Below are positions 25,901 to 36,900 of a stretch of DNA of 64,000 nucleotides, one piece after another; the stretch's first letter is position 1; each line of letters opens with the position of its first letter. The notes under the pieces are model-generated. The model was given only the letters and a program-made list of their open reading frames with translations. It was not told the origin of the DNA and searched no databases. Where the stretch lies: NCBI GenBank assembly GCA_011800805.1, contig MPNW01000061.1, positions 2,353-66,352 of the forward strand. The letters run 5' to 3'. Both the position numbers and the translations under genes were made by a program. This DNA is from Hirudo medicinalis (taxonomy: Eukaryota > Annelida > Clitellata > Hirudinida > Hirudinidae).

Positions 25901-26718
25901 GGGAAAGAGATACCTGAGTGCCAGATCTTCCTGGAACCATAATGGTCATTACATTCTGTCGATTTTGACCCACAGGCTGAACGTTCACTTGTTGGTTCAC
26001 CCCGCAGACGGTCGCAAAGTTGTTCATGTCGCTAGTGTTATTAGTGATTAAGGTATTGGCATTCAACAAAGTGTTGCTATTGTTTATGACGAGGGGGAGT
26101 TGAAGCATTCTGCTGCCAGGCTGGTTGTTGTTAGATGACATGTGGATCTGAAATCGCTGTAATTGACCAGCAAGGGAACCGGACGAAGGTGGAAGTATCG
26201 TGACGAGTTGAGGCTGTGAAGAGTTCAATAACTGCCTCTGTTGTTGCGCAGTAAGGATTTGTTGTTGTTGCAGAGGTTGCCTCATCAGATGTTGCTGCTG
26301 TTGAGCAGTCATGAGGTTAGACGATGCAGATGCCAAGCCATCAGAAGGAACCTGATTTGTATTCTGAGATGCATGAAAAACATTTATAAATGGATCTTCT
26401 TGCAGTTGGGAATTGATTGTCGTTACCATATCTCCGCCCATGTGATTTGATGAAATTGAATCCATTCCAACATCATGTCCTCTACCTGCATCCCCATTCT
26501 CATCTGTAGATGGTACATCATAAGATGCCTTTATATTCCCTAACTCTTCTGGCAATTTGCTTTCAACATCTGACACAATCGTCCATAAGTCTGAATAAGG
26601 CAACACATTCATGCTTATAAAAGATGAAATCAACTCTAACTAAATAAACACTTCCTTCCAAACCTTGTGCATCTCCAGTGGGTGAAAGCTTTGATTTCTT
26701 TGCAGGTGGTCCTTCCAT
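12413..26718 (-). CDS. CREBBP: CBP/p300 histone acetyltransferase and transcriptional co-activator
   Basis: Single CBP/p300 homologue: a nuclear lysine acetyltransferase (histone H3K18/H3K27 and transcription factors) and hub co-activator. Twenty-seven reverse-strand exons give about 2405 residues (human CBP 2442): 26664-26718, 25437-26590, 23001-23403, 22583-22902, 22255-22505, 22029-22146, 21554-21719, 21402-21484, 21150-21233, 20728-20966, 20305-20573, 20041-20156, 19507-19677, 19153-19310, 18637-18717, 18319-18375, 18009-18154, 16710-16998, 16424-16537, 15935-16100, 15531-15851, 14961-15437, 14595-14786, 14107-14484, 13563-13974, 13297-13490, 12413-13216. Domain order is TAZ1, KIX, bromodomain, RING/PHD, HAT, ZZ, TAZ2, NCBD, then a Gln-rich tail. 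The N-terminus [13 protein letters not shown] matches the family leader. Total length is divisible by three. Symbol given as the CBP/p300 orthologue; an invertebrate gene is equally related to EP300. Confidence 0.95.
13133..13213 (-). repeat. CREBBP: 27-codon polyglutamine tract in CBP
   Basis: An in-frame run of 27 CAA/CAG codons right after the splice acceptor of the last CBP exon. The codons are a mix of CAA and CAG rather than a pure triplet repeat, which usually means greater stability. Shorter Gln runs occur at about 13790-13860 and 22610-22700. Confidence 0.92.
14107..14786 (-). other. CREBBP: CBP ZZ end and TAZ2 zinc domains
   Basis: The ZZ domain is completed by [19 protein letters not shown] in exon 14595-14786. 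A Gly/Ser-rich linker ([12 protein letters not shown]) follows, longer than in vertebrates. Exon 14107-14484 encodes TAZ2: [57 protein letters not shown] and [13 protein letters not shown], with the zinc ligands intact. TAZ2 contacts activation domains such as those of p53 and E1A-like partners. Confidence 0.92.
14961..19310 (-). other. CREBBP: CBP RING/PHD and acetyltransferase (HAT) core
   Basis: After [20 protein letters not shown] come the Cys/His-rich RING/PHD exons ([28 protein letters not shown]). The catalytic core is in exons 16710-16998, 16424-16537 and 15935-16100: [28 protein letters not shown] (the Asp corresponding to p300 D1399), [14 protein letters not shown] (Arg for acetyl-CoA), [20 protein letters not shown] (Trp 1436 equivalent) and DWYKKML (Tyr 1467 equivalent). 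The key substrate and cofactor residues are all kept. A Ser-rich stretch followed by a Lys-rich stretch at 15300-15720 takes the place of the autoinhibitory loop. Confidence 0.92.
16999..18008 (-). other. CREBBP: 1.0-kb CBP intron between the PHD-end and HAT exons
   Basis: No coding exon or known element was recognised. The part at 17300-17720 has slightly higher GC and several short open frames on both strands, but none resembles a known protein. Confidence 0.5.
19507..20156 (-). other. CREBBP: CBP bromodomain (exons 20041-20156 and 19507-19677)
   Basis: [19 protein letters not shown], the ZA-loop segment LPFRQPVDP, then [39 protein letters not shown] and RVHK. The acetyl-lysine-binding Asn is in the YNRK motif. 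This module reads acetylated histones next to the catalytic domain. Confidence 0.93.
22029..22505 (-). other. CREBBP: CBP KIX domain (two exons)
   Basis: Exons 22255-22505 and 22029-22146, finishing in 21554-21719, encode [50 protein letters not shown] and [20 protein letters not shown]. This is near-identical to the vertebrate KIX fold that binds phospho-CREB and MLL. The Tyr and Lys residues of the CREB-binding groove fall in the conserved [12 protein letters not shown] helix. Confidence 0.93.
23001..23403 (-). other. CREBBP: CBP TAZ1 zinc-finger exon
   Basis: The exon encodes [16 protein letters not shown], then the Cys/His pattern of TAZ1 ([19 protein letters not shown]). The domain continues in exon 22583-22902 with [16 protein letters not shown] and [12 protein letters not shown]1 binds transactivation domains of factors such as HIF-1alpha and CITED2 in vertebrates. 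All expected zinc ligands appear to be present. Confidence 0.9.
23404..25436 (-). other. CREBBP: Long CBP intron (2.0 kb)
   Basis: The largest intron in the window, AT-rich, between the N-terminal exon and the TAZ1 exon. It contains a reverse-strand Cys-rich open frame (25084-25320) that ends in a good GTAAGT donor at about 25097, but no acceptor in a compatible phase was found. Otherwise nothing recognisable. Confidence 0.6.
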
Positions 26719-28971
26719 TTGAACCCAAAACAGCTATCTCGATTATTTTCTAAATCACGCCTGGATCTTTAATCCATGCTACCTGACGCAAAATTCACAT
26801 TAACCATTATTTATTAAGCGTGCTCTTGTCTATTTACAATCGGCCGCAATTGCCCTGAGCTAAAGTTAAATTAATGCTATTCATCCGACCTCGAGGTACA
26901 TCCACAGTACAAAATAAAAAGATCAATAAAAGCATTAAAACACAAATTCCCACACATGGCAAACCCCTCTACCTTATGCCGACGGATGGTTAGATCCAAC
27001 TATCCGGAGAGAGCGTAAAAGCGAAAATCCGTATATTAGAAGCAGTTCGTTACACCAAATATACGATTTCACAATCAACAAATGTAATACTAAACATCTT
27101 GCCACTTCGAACACACTTCAGCTTTTGAAATTCTACACAGAAATCATTGGAATAAAAAATATTGCGTTTATTTCATAGAGTCAAGATGGCGGTCCAGCAT
27201 ACAATCAATCGAGCGAGACGAGCGGAAATTGATTAATTATTATTTTTCATCTCTTTGCAATTGTTTATAGACATTTTTAAAATAAGAAAATCTTACATCC
27301 TAATTGTTTGCGTCATGTCCTTTCAACTTTTCAGTTAATTCTTGATCACTAAACTTAGATGAGTGACAATTTACCACATTGTTTAATTATAATCATTAAT
27401 CTTATCTTACCTTAGTTTAAAATATGCGCATTTTATAATCACTTTTGTTCTAATCTCAAAACTTCATTTAGTGCTGGCAAACGATCCATTTGAAACATTT
27501 TCTTCCATACTACTGAAGGCAGTCACTTAACCCCATCTCACCTGCGAATCTTCGCTACCAGAAGCGGTTGAGCCTGCTTAAACTGCCTGTTCCTTATATC
27601 TTCTATTTATATAATGTATTTCCATTACTTTACTAAGAAATTGCCGACATAATTTTTTTTTTTGAAAACATAATACATTTTGATATGAATAATCTACTAT
27701 TAAATATCGCTACCATAACTTGTTCAACATTCCCCGTTTTTGTAAAGATATTAGCGGTAATTACATTTTTTACTCCAAATAGTTCCTTGAATCATGAGGC
27801 ATTTTAGAAGCTAATATTGCCACTGAGAAGCGATGTTGTTTTGTTGGTCCTGACTGTTCAAGACCGGTGCTTCAAGCGGTGAGCCAACACACAAGTTGAA
27901 GCAAATTCTTTTTCAACATCCAACAAAAAAAGTTCATCAATCAAGCATTTGATACATATCGCTAAATAATTTGAGGCATTTGACATATTACTAACTGAAT
28001 GTCAATCAAATCCTAAATAAAATACCTAAAAGTGGGATATAAAAACGATCATTCATAGTTTGTTTAAAAAACAAAAAAAACAAAACGAAAAAAATGTTTT
28101 TATTAATGCATCTGGAACAGACTCCCCCTTTCAATAACCAACACTGATCTTGTCGAGTTTCACATTTCCTCATTAACTTTCCTCTTCAAGGAAAGCTACC
28201 CTCAGTTAGGGCCTATCAGAAGAGGCAGGTGTCTGCTTCAAATGGGCCCAAAAATTAAATCCACGACCCTTTTTTTGCTTTTCCGTTACAGAAATTGACA
28301 TAACTTGGTGCTTGTTGCACAACAAAAATAGACAGATAAATAGAGAGGCCTCCTAGAAACTCATTCATCGCTCCGATCACCTTCGTTCGTTTTCCATAAT
28401 TCACCAAGTGCAAGTTATCCATAGTCAACCTGAGCTTTACATTACCCAGCTGTTTATAAAGTCCTGCCTCACTTGTCAGATCTTAGTCAGCCCTGGAACT
28501 CCAAGCTCTAATTGATGATTATTCTAATAACCTAATAACTTATTCTAATAACCAAGTAATCCGAGGCACCAAGAAGTTCTTATCAAGCCCCTCTGTCTAT
28601 ACAATTATTAACTAATGTATTAGACAATAATTACTTTATCAACCGCAACGATTTATAGCTACGGCAAAAGGAAAAAACTGATTTATATATCTCGAGAATA
28701 TGTCAAAGTTATAGGAAATGTTAATTAAGCCAAAATAAAATAATATTATGCAAAATTATTTTGTAAATAGGTTAGCAATTGCATCATCACTAATAAAAAC
28801 TTTACGGTTTACCAGTTCACCTTTAATATACCTGATGATAGGTCGCTATTGTAAACATTTATACTTCTAGTTTACCACATTCAGAACCATTTAAGGGAGG
28901 GTTTTTGATACTTCTGCATCTTTAAATTTTGTTAAATATTAGTGGACATTTTAATCAATCGTGTCACAATT
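26719..28971. promoter_or_regulatory. Divergent promoter region of CBP and SH3D19
   Basis: This 2.25-kb spacer between two divergent genes has no supported coding exon. It should contain the CBP promoter and 5' UTR at the left and the SH3D19 promoter at the right. A YY1-type site lies at 27182-27193. The rest is AT-rich with a few A/T runs and a short direct repeat (ATTCTAATAACC, twice near 28520-28560). Confidence 0.5.
27182..27193 (+). promoter_or_regulatory. YY1-type motif upstream of CBP
   Basis: CAAGATGGCGGT matches the YY1 consensus (AAnATGGCGG) commonly found within tens of bases of housekeeping transcription starts. It lies about 465 bases from the CBP ATG in the CBP/SH3D19 spacer. 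Binding is not shown. Confidence 0.45.
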
Positions 28972-31500
28972 ATGGCCGCCAGAAGGAAACCGGTGATTAC
29001 AATTGTCGAAGCACGCCCGATGACCGACATCAATTTCAGGTCTAGAGATAGTACGATAAAAGAAATGTCTAAAACAGCCTTAAACATATCTCCTCTAAAA
29101 CCAGACAAGCCTCCTAGCCGGATCATCCCAGATGCTTGTAAACTTTGTTTATTTGGAACCTATCGCCTTTTTCTCAATTTAATTTATTTTTGTAGCAATA
29201 TCACTTACCAAGAAAAAAAAGGTTTGAAGTTATTACTTTTGAAGTGATTTTACACTTGAAATTAAAGTGATTGTAGGATATTTATAATATTAAATTTTTA
29301 TTGCTACAGTTTTATGGCTCATTTGAAGCCGTAAATGCTAAGAAAGAAAATAATTTCATAAAACCTCCAATTCCTGCTGCTAGGAAATCTATTGTAAGTG
29401 CCAGTAGTGCAAATACAACCAACACCATCAAGTCAAATAAAGAGGATAAATCCAATGGTTACCAATGTGAGACCATTAATGCCAATGACACACCAAAACA
29501 ACACGGATCACTTAAAATTCATCAAAGTGGAAGTACTGATGAGCTCCATATGCCAGGAGTTGAGTCAGATTCCATTTCATTTTCTGAAGCTAGATCCCGT
29601 TTTGGAGGCAATTGGTTTGGCAACAAAGATTTAGCAGTCTCTGCCATAAACTTGCAGCAAAAAGGCAGAGCAACAATTATAAGACCTAAGTCAACTTTTC
29701 TTAAAACTACTACACTTGATTCATTCAAAAATGGAATTGATTCAAGAACTGCTGAAAGAGATATTCAGAATTTGTCTAATATTATAGATAAAGGTGATTC
29801 TGGTATTGGCCAACTAGGTATGAAACCTTGTTTACCACGAAAACCTACCATCATCAAACCAAAGCCTCTCAGCAAATCCATGATTTTTATGGACCCCAGG
29901 GAACATTTCCAAAAAGAGAAGAGTGCAAGCATAAATTTTGATCTGAAATCAATTATTGATTATGAACAATCTAATCTTATCAATGCTGAAACAAAAGATG
30001 AAAGACAAGCTGACTTCATTCCAGGTGGCAGCATTAGGAACATAGACCATGCTGGACCAGATTTTGGGATTATTCTACCTAAGCAAGATCTTATGACAAA
30101 TAACTGTAATAATGCAAGTGATATTTGCAACATCCCACCAATAATTGGGTCAGGTGAAATATCTGCTAGAAACATAAATACATTTGAAAAGTTTCCAGAG
30201 ACAAAATGTAAATGATTCCATTAAATGATGATATTGAGTCATTCTAGTAATTCACTCACAATTTTGATATAAATAACAGCAGATCGCCCTCCTAGGCCGA
30301 CAGTTGGTCCTAAAATATACGATCCTCAGAATTTAACACACGATAGCCTCGAACTTCAAGGTTGAAACACACCTTATGAACTAATCAGTTTTTATGTATT
30401 TTTAACTTTCCAAACTGATTAAACCATCAATCTTTCCCCAAGCCATTTGAAAGAATTTTATCATGTGTTTTGTTTTAGGGCCAAGAGCTTTGGCCCTTTA
30501 TGACTACGAGTCAGGACATGCAGAAGACCTCAACTTCAAAGTATTGAATTTTTATTACAAATTGCTTTCCGAACTCAATTTAATTTTCGTTAAAATAAAA
30601 ATTAGGCAGGAGAAACAATAATGCTGGATAGTAATGTGGATGGAAAATGGCTTAAGGGTCACAAGTTCCTCAGTGATGAGATAAGAATGTTTCCATCAAA
30701 TTTTGTCCAAGTTATTGAACCACTTTCAAGTAAATCCTTAAATACTGAAAAATCCCACAATCTAATGACCTGTGAGAATCCGAGATGTGTGGCCAAGTAC
30801 TTCTTGAATTTTATATCAAAAGATTTGTTTAAAATTAACAACTTATAAGCATTGCACACAAAATACTTTATTATCTATGATGTCAAAAGATATGTTGTTC
30901 CACTCATGATCATAGCCAATAAACACAGTCGATTACAAAAATACTTCCAACATTTTCATGTGTCAGGTTTGGCTTTGAAGGCCTGCAGGAAAATGGAGAA
31001 CTGAGCTTCAAGGAGGGAGATGTAATACTTCTGAATAAAAGGATCAATGACGAATGGTTTGAGGGCCAGCTTGATGCTACCAGGAGCAGAGGAATATTTC
31101 CTGTATCTTTTGTGGAAATTATTCATGATCTCCCAGAAGCTACAAATGGTTGGTGTTGCCACCATTAAATGCCCAAGCATGTTCGGAATTTGAGTGCATT
31201 AGCAAGTTATTTAAATACAATTATTTAAATCAATAAATTCTGAAAATTGAATCTGAAAAGTCCATCTAATGGTGTGCAATGTAAATTGCAGATCCTGAAA
31301 TGAAGGCGGTCGAACCAATCAAGATGTCATTTAAAAAAGTGGTTGCAATATATGATTTTCACGGAGGTCAAGCCGGAGACTTGGATTTTGTGGTCGGAGA
31401 TGCCATTGAAGTCATTGGTGAAATCAATAGTGAATGGCTCGAGGGAAGAATTGCTGAGAAATTTGGTATATTCCCCTCAAGCTTTGTCACAGATCAATGA
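28972..31500 (+). CDS. SH3D19: SH3D19-like (EVE1) multi-SH3 adaptor
   Basis: Cytoplasmic adaptor; the family links ADAM metalloproteases, endocytosis and actin regulators. Eight exons close to 604 residues: 28972-29137, 29196-29221 (26-base microexon), 29310-30207, 30280-30360, 30479-30540, 30606-30796, 30967-31148, 31292-31500. Residues 1-390 are disordered, Pro/Lys/Ser-rich, and contain PxxP-type stretches (KPPIPAARKS, PCLPRKPTIIKPKP). Three SH3 domains follow: ALALYDYESGHAEDLNFKAG, CVAKFGFEGLQENGELSFKE and VVAIYDFHGGQAGDLDFVVG, each ending in a MFPSNF/IFPVSF/IFPSSF motif. The linker with NPRCVAKF and VEIIHDLPEATN matches the human SH3D19 inter-SH3 linker (CVARF, VEPVEDYP), which fixes the family. 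Human SH3D19 has five SH3 domains; only three are found here. The start is the first in-frame ATG, in a good context (TTATGG). Confidence 0.82.
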
Positions 31501-32062
31501 AATCAGTTGGGATTTTCAATTTGTTTCTAATTTCTCATTTATACTTTGTTTTGCCAACTTACAATTTATCATTTATTCATACCTTACTGAGCATCACTTA
31601 CCACATGAGATAGAAAAAAGAAGTCATTGTTATGCTTTAAATGAGATGAATCTTTCAAATATTTTAAACCAAACAGTTCAATTTGCTACATTAAACTTCC
31701 CTTTATTTATTTATTTATTTGATTAAAGTCCGTTGCATAACTAAGATGATTTGGACTTTATTAAACTTCCCACATTGTTTTCAGACTTTATCAGTGCATG
31801 CATGAAGATATCATGTCTCAGATATTTCTTATTTGAAACAATCTACATAATTTATTATGAAATAATTTTTATTTGATTCATGCTTTGAAACAATCTACAT
31901 AATTTATTATGAAATAATTTTTATTTGATTCATGCTTAAGGTCAAATAAATGATGTGAAAAATATTAAGCTTATTGAAATAGAGATTCGGTTTGCAGTGA
32001 GGTTGCCTGCAAGCAGTCACTACAAACAAATACTAAAACTGGAATAAGGAGCATTAGAAACA
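31501..32062. other. Convergent 3' region of SH3D19 and XPA
   Basis: 562 bases between the two stop codons. It contains a perfect 52-base tandem duplication (31832-31935) and an AATAAA at 31945-31950 that may serve SH3D19. No coding signal. Confidence 0.55.
31832..31935. repeat. Perfect 52-bp tandem duplication
   Basis: Copy one (31832-31883) and copy two (31884-31935) are identical and begin TTTGAAACAATCTACATAAT. Perfect identity points to a recent duplication or one maintained by slippage or gene conversion. Confidence 0.92.
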
Positions 32063-33472
32063 TTACAATTTTTCATAAATCATTGTATGGTCACAGGTTT
32101 TGCAAGTTTTGAGGTACTTGTCGTCGACCTCTCTGTAAGTTTCCTCGCCAAACTCATGTTCGTGCACTTGAGACCTCTTGCTGTACAGACTGCTCATCAC
32201 CTCTCTCCTCAGATCTATTTATAATCACTTACTGCTAAATTTATTTACATATTTTTCATCCAAAATAAAATTTGAATATGTATGATAGATATCTAATTAT
32301 GCAAACAGACTATTATTAACAAGCAGTTTCAAAATACTAAAAAGACATTTTCGATTGCATGTGTATGTGGAAATACATTTATTCTTGAACATAGAGATAA
32401 AAAACAATGTTGCTAATAGCTATAATATTACCTTCCATTTTCTTATTAAACTTTTTGTTTTTCATTTTGTTCTTGTTTTCTAGTCTTTTTGACCTTTCTT
32501 CCTCAAGTTTTTCATCACTCCCCCATACCTCAGCTGCCCTTTGAGCCACCTTCCATAATAAAAAATCACTTCTCATAATAAACAATATGTATGTATATAT
32601 GAGTTTAAAAATTGCAAGTACTGCAACTGCAAAAGCCTTTCTTCAAAATCACTGCACTTCAAGAGATCCAACATGAATGCTGTGCAAAATCTATTTATTA
32701 GAACTGAACACAAATAACAAATCACCTGACACTCCAAATATAACTTCATTTCTCCCCATCTTGGCTGCCGGCTATTTTTCTTCAGCAGGAATTTAAGAGG
32801 AGGTTCCCGAAGTTCCAGATCGCAATCTTTCAGTAAATATGATTCCTTTGCTTCCGTTTTTGTTATCAGTCTGTGTGTTTCTTCCATATTTCTGCAATTA
32901 AAAACTCTTACAAATTATTGTCACAAATTCAAATGAAACCCAAATGACTTAGTTTACTTGCAGCCATCACAAATTGGTGCCATGAAATTGTCGTACAAAT
33001 ACGAATCATTGAAAGTTTTGCTACATTCCATACAGACTGGCCTTTCACTTTCTGGCAGAAGGGCTCCTAAAAAGAATGAGTAACATAAGCACTTAATAAG
33101 CTCACTAACCATGCAAAATAAGCACCAGCTTTGTGAACAATTTTGATTTCATTAACTTTCCTGGCCTCCTCCCTCTCCAAAATGAAACCACCATGACTGT
33201 CAGGCTTTTTTGAATCCGATGGCAGGTCATTTTGCTTGAGGCCTGAAATTAATTTCCATAATTAACGTGTTTTCGACAACTACAACTTTATCTTGTAAAT
33301 GAAATTGCCTATTACATTCTTGGTCAATTTGCTGAAATATACGCTTTGTAGCTTTTTCTCGTCTGAGCAAAACGGCTTTCTGTCTATTTCTTTCGATTCT
33401 TGCCTTGACTGCTTTAGGTAACTCCTCCACTTTCATATCCCTCGGATCATCACTATCATTTGACTGCTCCAT
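32063..33472 (-). CDS. XPA: XPA nucleotide-excision-repair scaffold
   Basis: DNA damage verification protein that positions the incision complex (binds RPA, ERCC1 and TFIIH). Six reverse-strand exons, 33316-33472, 33126-33242, 32958-33066, 32726-32891, 32432-32549 and 32063-32214, give 272 residues (human 273). The C4 zinc finger is complete: [17 protein letters not shown], then CDGC. It is followed by [48 protein letters not shown] and the basic helix with KNKKFNKK of the DNA-binding domain. The C-terminal TFIIH-binding part has VHEHEFG and [13 protein letters not shown]. The N-terminus [17 protein letters not shown] is the RPA32/nuclear-localisation helix, and GGFILERE precedes the ERCC1-binding segment, where the family's Gly-Gly-Gly motif appears reduced to HGGF. 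Head-to-head with MRTF. Confidence 0.95.
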
Positions 33473-33961
33473 ATCTCCAAATAAACAAGTTTTGGCGGAA
33501 AGGTAGCCTACTACTTTATTGAGGTAGCAAGAGCATTAATGTTCTAATGTCTCTAAATATTACCTAATAAATCATCATTGCCGTTATACCATATAAATAA
33601 AATTATATTGAGTAAATTTTGATACAGGACCTCATTGACTGTTGCACATTTCTAACTCACGGGGTCTGGAGTTTTTGTTGTGGTTGTTGCCGATGCTGCG
33701 GAGAGCAGACTGATCGTTTTGAAATTTAAGAATTATTAGAAATTGAATTTTTTGTGTTTTAAGTAGGTTGTAACAACTACTCTATTCGAATTTGCCTATT
33801 AAGCAGTTCAAAGCAGGAGCCTATTCTGATTAAAGTGGTAAACCGGACTCTCGCATTTCTTCCGTATTTTGTCGGATATTGCGGAATTATAACAATTGGG
33901 AAGTGCTATTTGTTATTAATGCCGATTTGTTTTATAAAGTTACTGAAATATCACTGGTAAA
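33473..33961. promoter_or_regulatory. Bidirectional promoter interval of XPA and MRTF
   Basis: 489 bases separate the divergent start codons. No TATA box is evident. A G/T-rich patch (about 33675-33715) and GC-richer DNA around 33690-33720 may mark the core. The bidirectional role is inferred from geometry. Confidence 0.5.
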
Positions 33962-36900
33962 ATGAATTCAAAACCTTTCCCAACCATGCATGAAGTTTCT
34001 CATGGAACTGGGACACAAAATTCTATCAATTTATTTGATCCGGTACTATCTTGCATACAACCACAAATAGAACAAAAGTCATTGCAAGTATCTATGGAAT
34101 CAAATAGAGAAAGTAAATACTGTTTGTAGATTTCCATGTTTTTTTGTTTCAAGATGTTTGCAAGTTATGTGTTATTTACACTGATGACATGTCACATTTA
34201 TTTATTAAGGTCTAGAAAGAAGGCTTCAGCTACGGAGGACTTTGCCCGAGTTGGTCAGTCAGGGGATTTATCCAAGTCAGTCTTTCAATGATGGTTAAAG
34301 TTATTTATACATTCATGCTGATTTTGATTCAAACTTTTAGAACTCAACACACCTTTGGCTTTTGCAGAACAAAGCCGACAACTTGAACAAGCAAAAGTGG
34401 GCAGATTATTAAAAAAATTTTCCTTATTACTTTTTCATTTTATTTTACATTTTAATCTCTCAAATTTTATTACTTTAGGCAAGGGATTTGCTGCAAAAGA
34501 AATTAAAGGATAGACCAGACAGGCAGTGTCTTGTACAGTATCACATATTAGAAGGTTATATTATTTGTAATGTTGCAGTGAAACTACATTGATTTATTTC
34601 CCATCTTCACCAGAGGCATGAGATTATTGTGTTGTGTTTGTCATGTAGTAACATTTCACTCAAGGCAGTTATGGAATTTTTCTAAGTTTTTGTTTTGAAA
34701 TATTTATGTGATGCTTACAGTTTGATTAATTTGAAAATGTCCAGATTATTTTTGCTATTAGTATTAGCTATTTATTCACTTTGTTTTAATTAACCCACAC
34801 ACGGGCTTATAAATATCACTCTGTCATATTTACTCAAATGCAGATACTCATCCCCTTGTGGACAGATCTCTGCAGGACAAGCAGAGATTGCTGAAGAAGT
34901 CCAAGTTACAAGACAACCTTAATGATCTTCTTTCTCACAGGCCTGGTCCTTTGGATTTGGTCTCGAAGAACATCCTTTTATTGGATGATGAATCTGTCTC
35001 CATGCCTGGTGAGCAGCTTGAATTTTGTTTAAGTTTGAATCAGGTAATTATCAGTGCATATTGTACTTTATTGTCTTTCACAGGTTACTTGCAGTTGCAC
35101 TGTTGTTATCGAATAATTAGTTGTAGTTCTAATAATAGATCATTCCTGTTGTCTCCATCCAGTGATTCATCTGCGATTTATTTATCTTAACATTAGTCAT
35201 CGAGGTTCTGTGCAACTTATGAGCCTCCTTGTTTGTTATATTTCAGAAGAACCTGCAACAGATAATGAGGACAACTTGTTTTCTGATTCCAGCAATGGCT
35301 TTGGAATGCTTTTTTCTGGTAGTTTTGATGCCATGAGTTTTGGTTCCTCATTTGAAAATGTCTCCCCTGTTAATCACGCCAACGACCAGAGCAAGCACCT
35401 GTCCTCGGGCAGTTTTGAGTTTGTCTCCATGGATGAGAGCAATCAACTTGTGTATCCGCCCCTCTCCTCACCTGAAGACATCTTTTCACAGCCCTCTCCT
35501 GAAAGATCCAGTTTACACAATGATCATGTTTCTTCATCAGTCTTGGATCAACAGCATGCTTTATTAAGACAAGACATTCCACCTGCTCCAGACATAACCC
35601 CGCTTTTGATGGCCTCATCAAAACTTCAGTGCAACCTCAAAAATGTGACCCCAACCTCAACTTTTGCCCCACCGACCAATTCAGCGACTTTGACCCTCGG
35701 TGCCCTTCCAGAAAACTTGCCCCTCGTCACTCCGGCCTCGGTTGCGTCGACGGCATCGGCGTATAGGCAGCAGAAATCTCAAAAGAAGATTAGAACAAAA
35801 AGTATTTCAAAGCCAAAGCCAATTAAATTTCATGAGTACAAGGGTCCTCCAAACATTGTCAAGTCAAGTCAGCAGTCATCCTCAAAAAACAAACAGACTC
35901 AGGAACAGATTAATATACTAAAGTTGCAACAAGAACAGATGATCAAGTGGCAGTTTTCAACCAAAAATAATCATGCTAGACCTCTGGGCATGAGCTTCAT
36001 AGCTCCCAAGCCAGACAACCATTTGATTAGCAAAGATCACACGACCATATCTTCCAGGCAGACAAAGATGCTCAACATGATGTCTTCTGCCTCTGACATT
36101 CAGAAGAATGGTGATCCTGAAAATGCTCAGAAAATTGTTCATAACAATGGTTCTATCTGCACTTTGACAAGTGCTAACGGTGCTCCACTGAAACCTCCAG
36201 AGCCCAATAAAATCCCGGTCGATAAGACTCACGTCAGATTAGAGGACTTAAAGGTTCCAGAACTTCGGGCCGAATGCAAAAAGTTAAACATATCTTGTTC
36301 TGGCTCGAAGCCTCAGCTTATAGAACGACTTCAGATGCACAGAAATGGCTTGTTCAATCTGTCTCCATCGATGCTGGACTCAAATCAGCCAAGTATTAAA
36401 AATGAATTCTCAGGCTACATGGATACAACTACTCTGGCCTCACTCTCTTCAATGGACATTGAAATGAATGCAGGCAGTTCTATTTCTACCTCAAATCACA
36501 TGCCATGTTATAGTTTTGAATCTGCTGAGGCTAACAAGAACTTGCTTTCTTCACTGCAAACTCCATTTTCTGGCAACTTTTCCAATATTGCTGGAAATCC
36601 CTGCTCGAATGAAATTAAATCCGATGCCCTTCAAATCCAGCAAATGAAGGTTTTCAATGAAAACAAAAAGGTATGAATGCTTTCGATAGCAATTTAGCTG
36701 CATAATTTAAATAGCACAATTTTAAATAGCATAATTTCAGGCACATGCTTTGTTGTTTTGTTTACACAGTCTCATTTGCATATTTTCTGAGGTTGAGAGC
36801 CCTCAGGACTCTTTAGCATGTATCACATGCCTGATCTCAACATGCTCAGCTATGCTTCTATGATTTGATAGTCAATGGCAGCTATTTACACATGCCATTC

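Noticed and set aside
26640..26663. A 24-base intron after CBP exon 1 (TTTAG acceptor at 26640)
   Set aside because: Too short to be spliced and the wrong phase; the TTATTCAG acceptor at 26591-26593 gives a 73-base intron, correct frame and a match to the family N-terminus.
26719..28971. Additional gene between CBP and SH3D19
   Set aside because: No open frame longer than chance and no conserved motif in 2.25 kb; treated as regulatory spacer.
35340..36232. Overlapping frames on both strands in the large MRTF exon
   Set aside because: Shadows of the 1424-base MRTF exon, whose frame carries the SAP and basic motifs.
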